Below are positions 63,932-64,000 of a stretch of DNA of 64,000 nucleotides, piece after piece. The notes below the pieces were generated by a model. The model had not been told where the DNA came from and did not search any database. It was given only the letters and a program-made list of their open reading frames with translations. Source of the stretch: Martinezella lusitana (GTDB lineage: Bacteria; Pseudomonadota; Alphaproteobacteria; Rhizobiales; Rhizobiaceae); the NCBI RefSeq assembly GCF_014207095.1, contig NZ_JACHBG010000002.1:558001-622000 (forward strand), read 5' to 3'. Position numbers and translations under genes: made by a program. The number at the start of each line of letters is the position of its first letter. Position 1 is the stretch's first letter.

Positions 63932-64000
63932 TTGCGCCGATCTTGAAACATGCGGCGATCGATTTGACGATTGGCACTGCCATTTTGTCGCGAAACTGCA

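Overview
The window looks like chromosomal core of a nodulating alphaproteobacterium of the Rhizobiaceae, most likely Rhizobium in the broad sense. This rests on the gene set: bacA, a NolR-like regulator, choXWV, a fused trpE(G) behind a Trp-rich leader peptide and next to a haem receptor, bdhA-xdhA-xdhB, bluB, and several copies of rhizobial intergenic palindromic repeats. About 60 genes are densely packed. I see no insertion sequence, prophage, CRISPR array, rRNA or tRNA.

Layout. 1-5462: a truncated LysR regulator, a small DUF1127-like protein, then the minus-strand bdhA-xdhA-xdhB cluster without xdhC. 5693-11743: glpK, a secreted serine hydrolase, then an ECF42-type unit (DGPF protein, long ECF sigma factor, AHSA1 protein, DoxX) with two matching promoter-like motifs, and a GNAT enzyme. 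11875-19708: map, a PadR regulator, bacA, a secreted polysaccharide deacetylase, NnrU, a TPR membrane protein with der, and an OhrR-type regulator. 19946-27853: a glycosyltransferase, a KDG-kinase-like sugar kinase and a complete oligopeptide ABC transporter. 28149-35474: an alpha-glucosidase, a DUF2066 protein, adenine deaminase with an omega-aminotransferase, the NolR-like regulator and a HugZ-like protein. 35511-38540: choline uptake choXWV. 38775-48855: tdk, a cytochrome c, a coiled-coil protein, a DUF2333 protein, a LuxR-type regulator, two tandem secreted ClpP-fold proteins, YqhA, fhs and a PCMT-like methyltransferase. 48955-57524: an extensin-like protein, the haem receptor with two RirA-type boxes, an ABC-F ATPase with a structured leader and possible leader peptide, and the trpL-trpE(G) attenuation unit. 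57642-63876: a VOC protein, bluB, queF, a DUF2076 protein, clpP, an MFS permease and a DeoR-type regulator.

Much of the interest lies in non-coding control. It includes a complete trp attenuator with an apparently leaderless leader peptide, paired iron-responsive boxes, paired ECF promoters sharing TGTCGG-N17-CGTC, palindromic operators before padR and deoR, a NolR-type box before nolR, and a possible leader-peptide switch before the ABC-F gene. At least six mosaic palindromic repeats sit in intergenic spaces. At three gene borders they overlap, supply or abut the stop codons of neighbouring genes.

Functionally the region mixes storage-polymer and purine catabolism (bdhA, xdhAB, ade), osmolyte and peptide uptake (cho, opp), host-interaction determinants (bacA, nolR), iron acquisition and tryptophan control.
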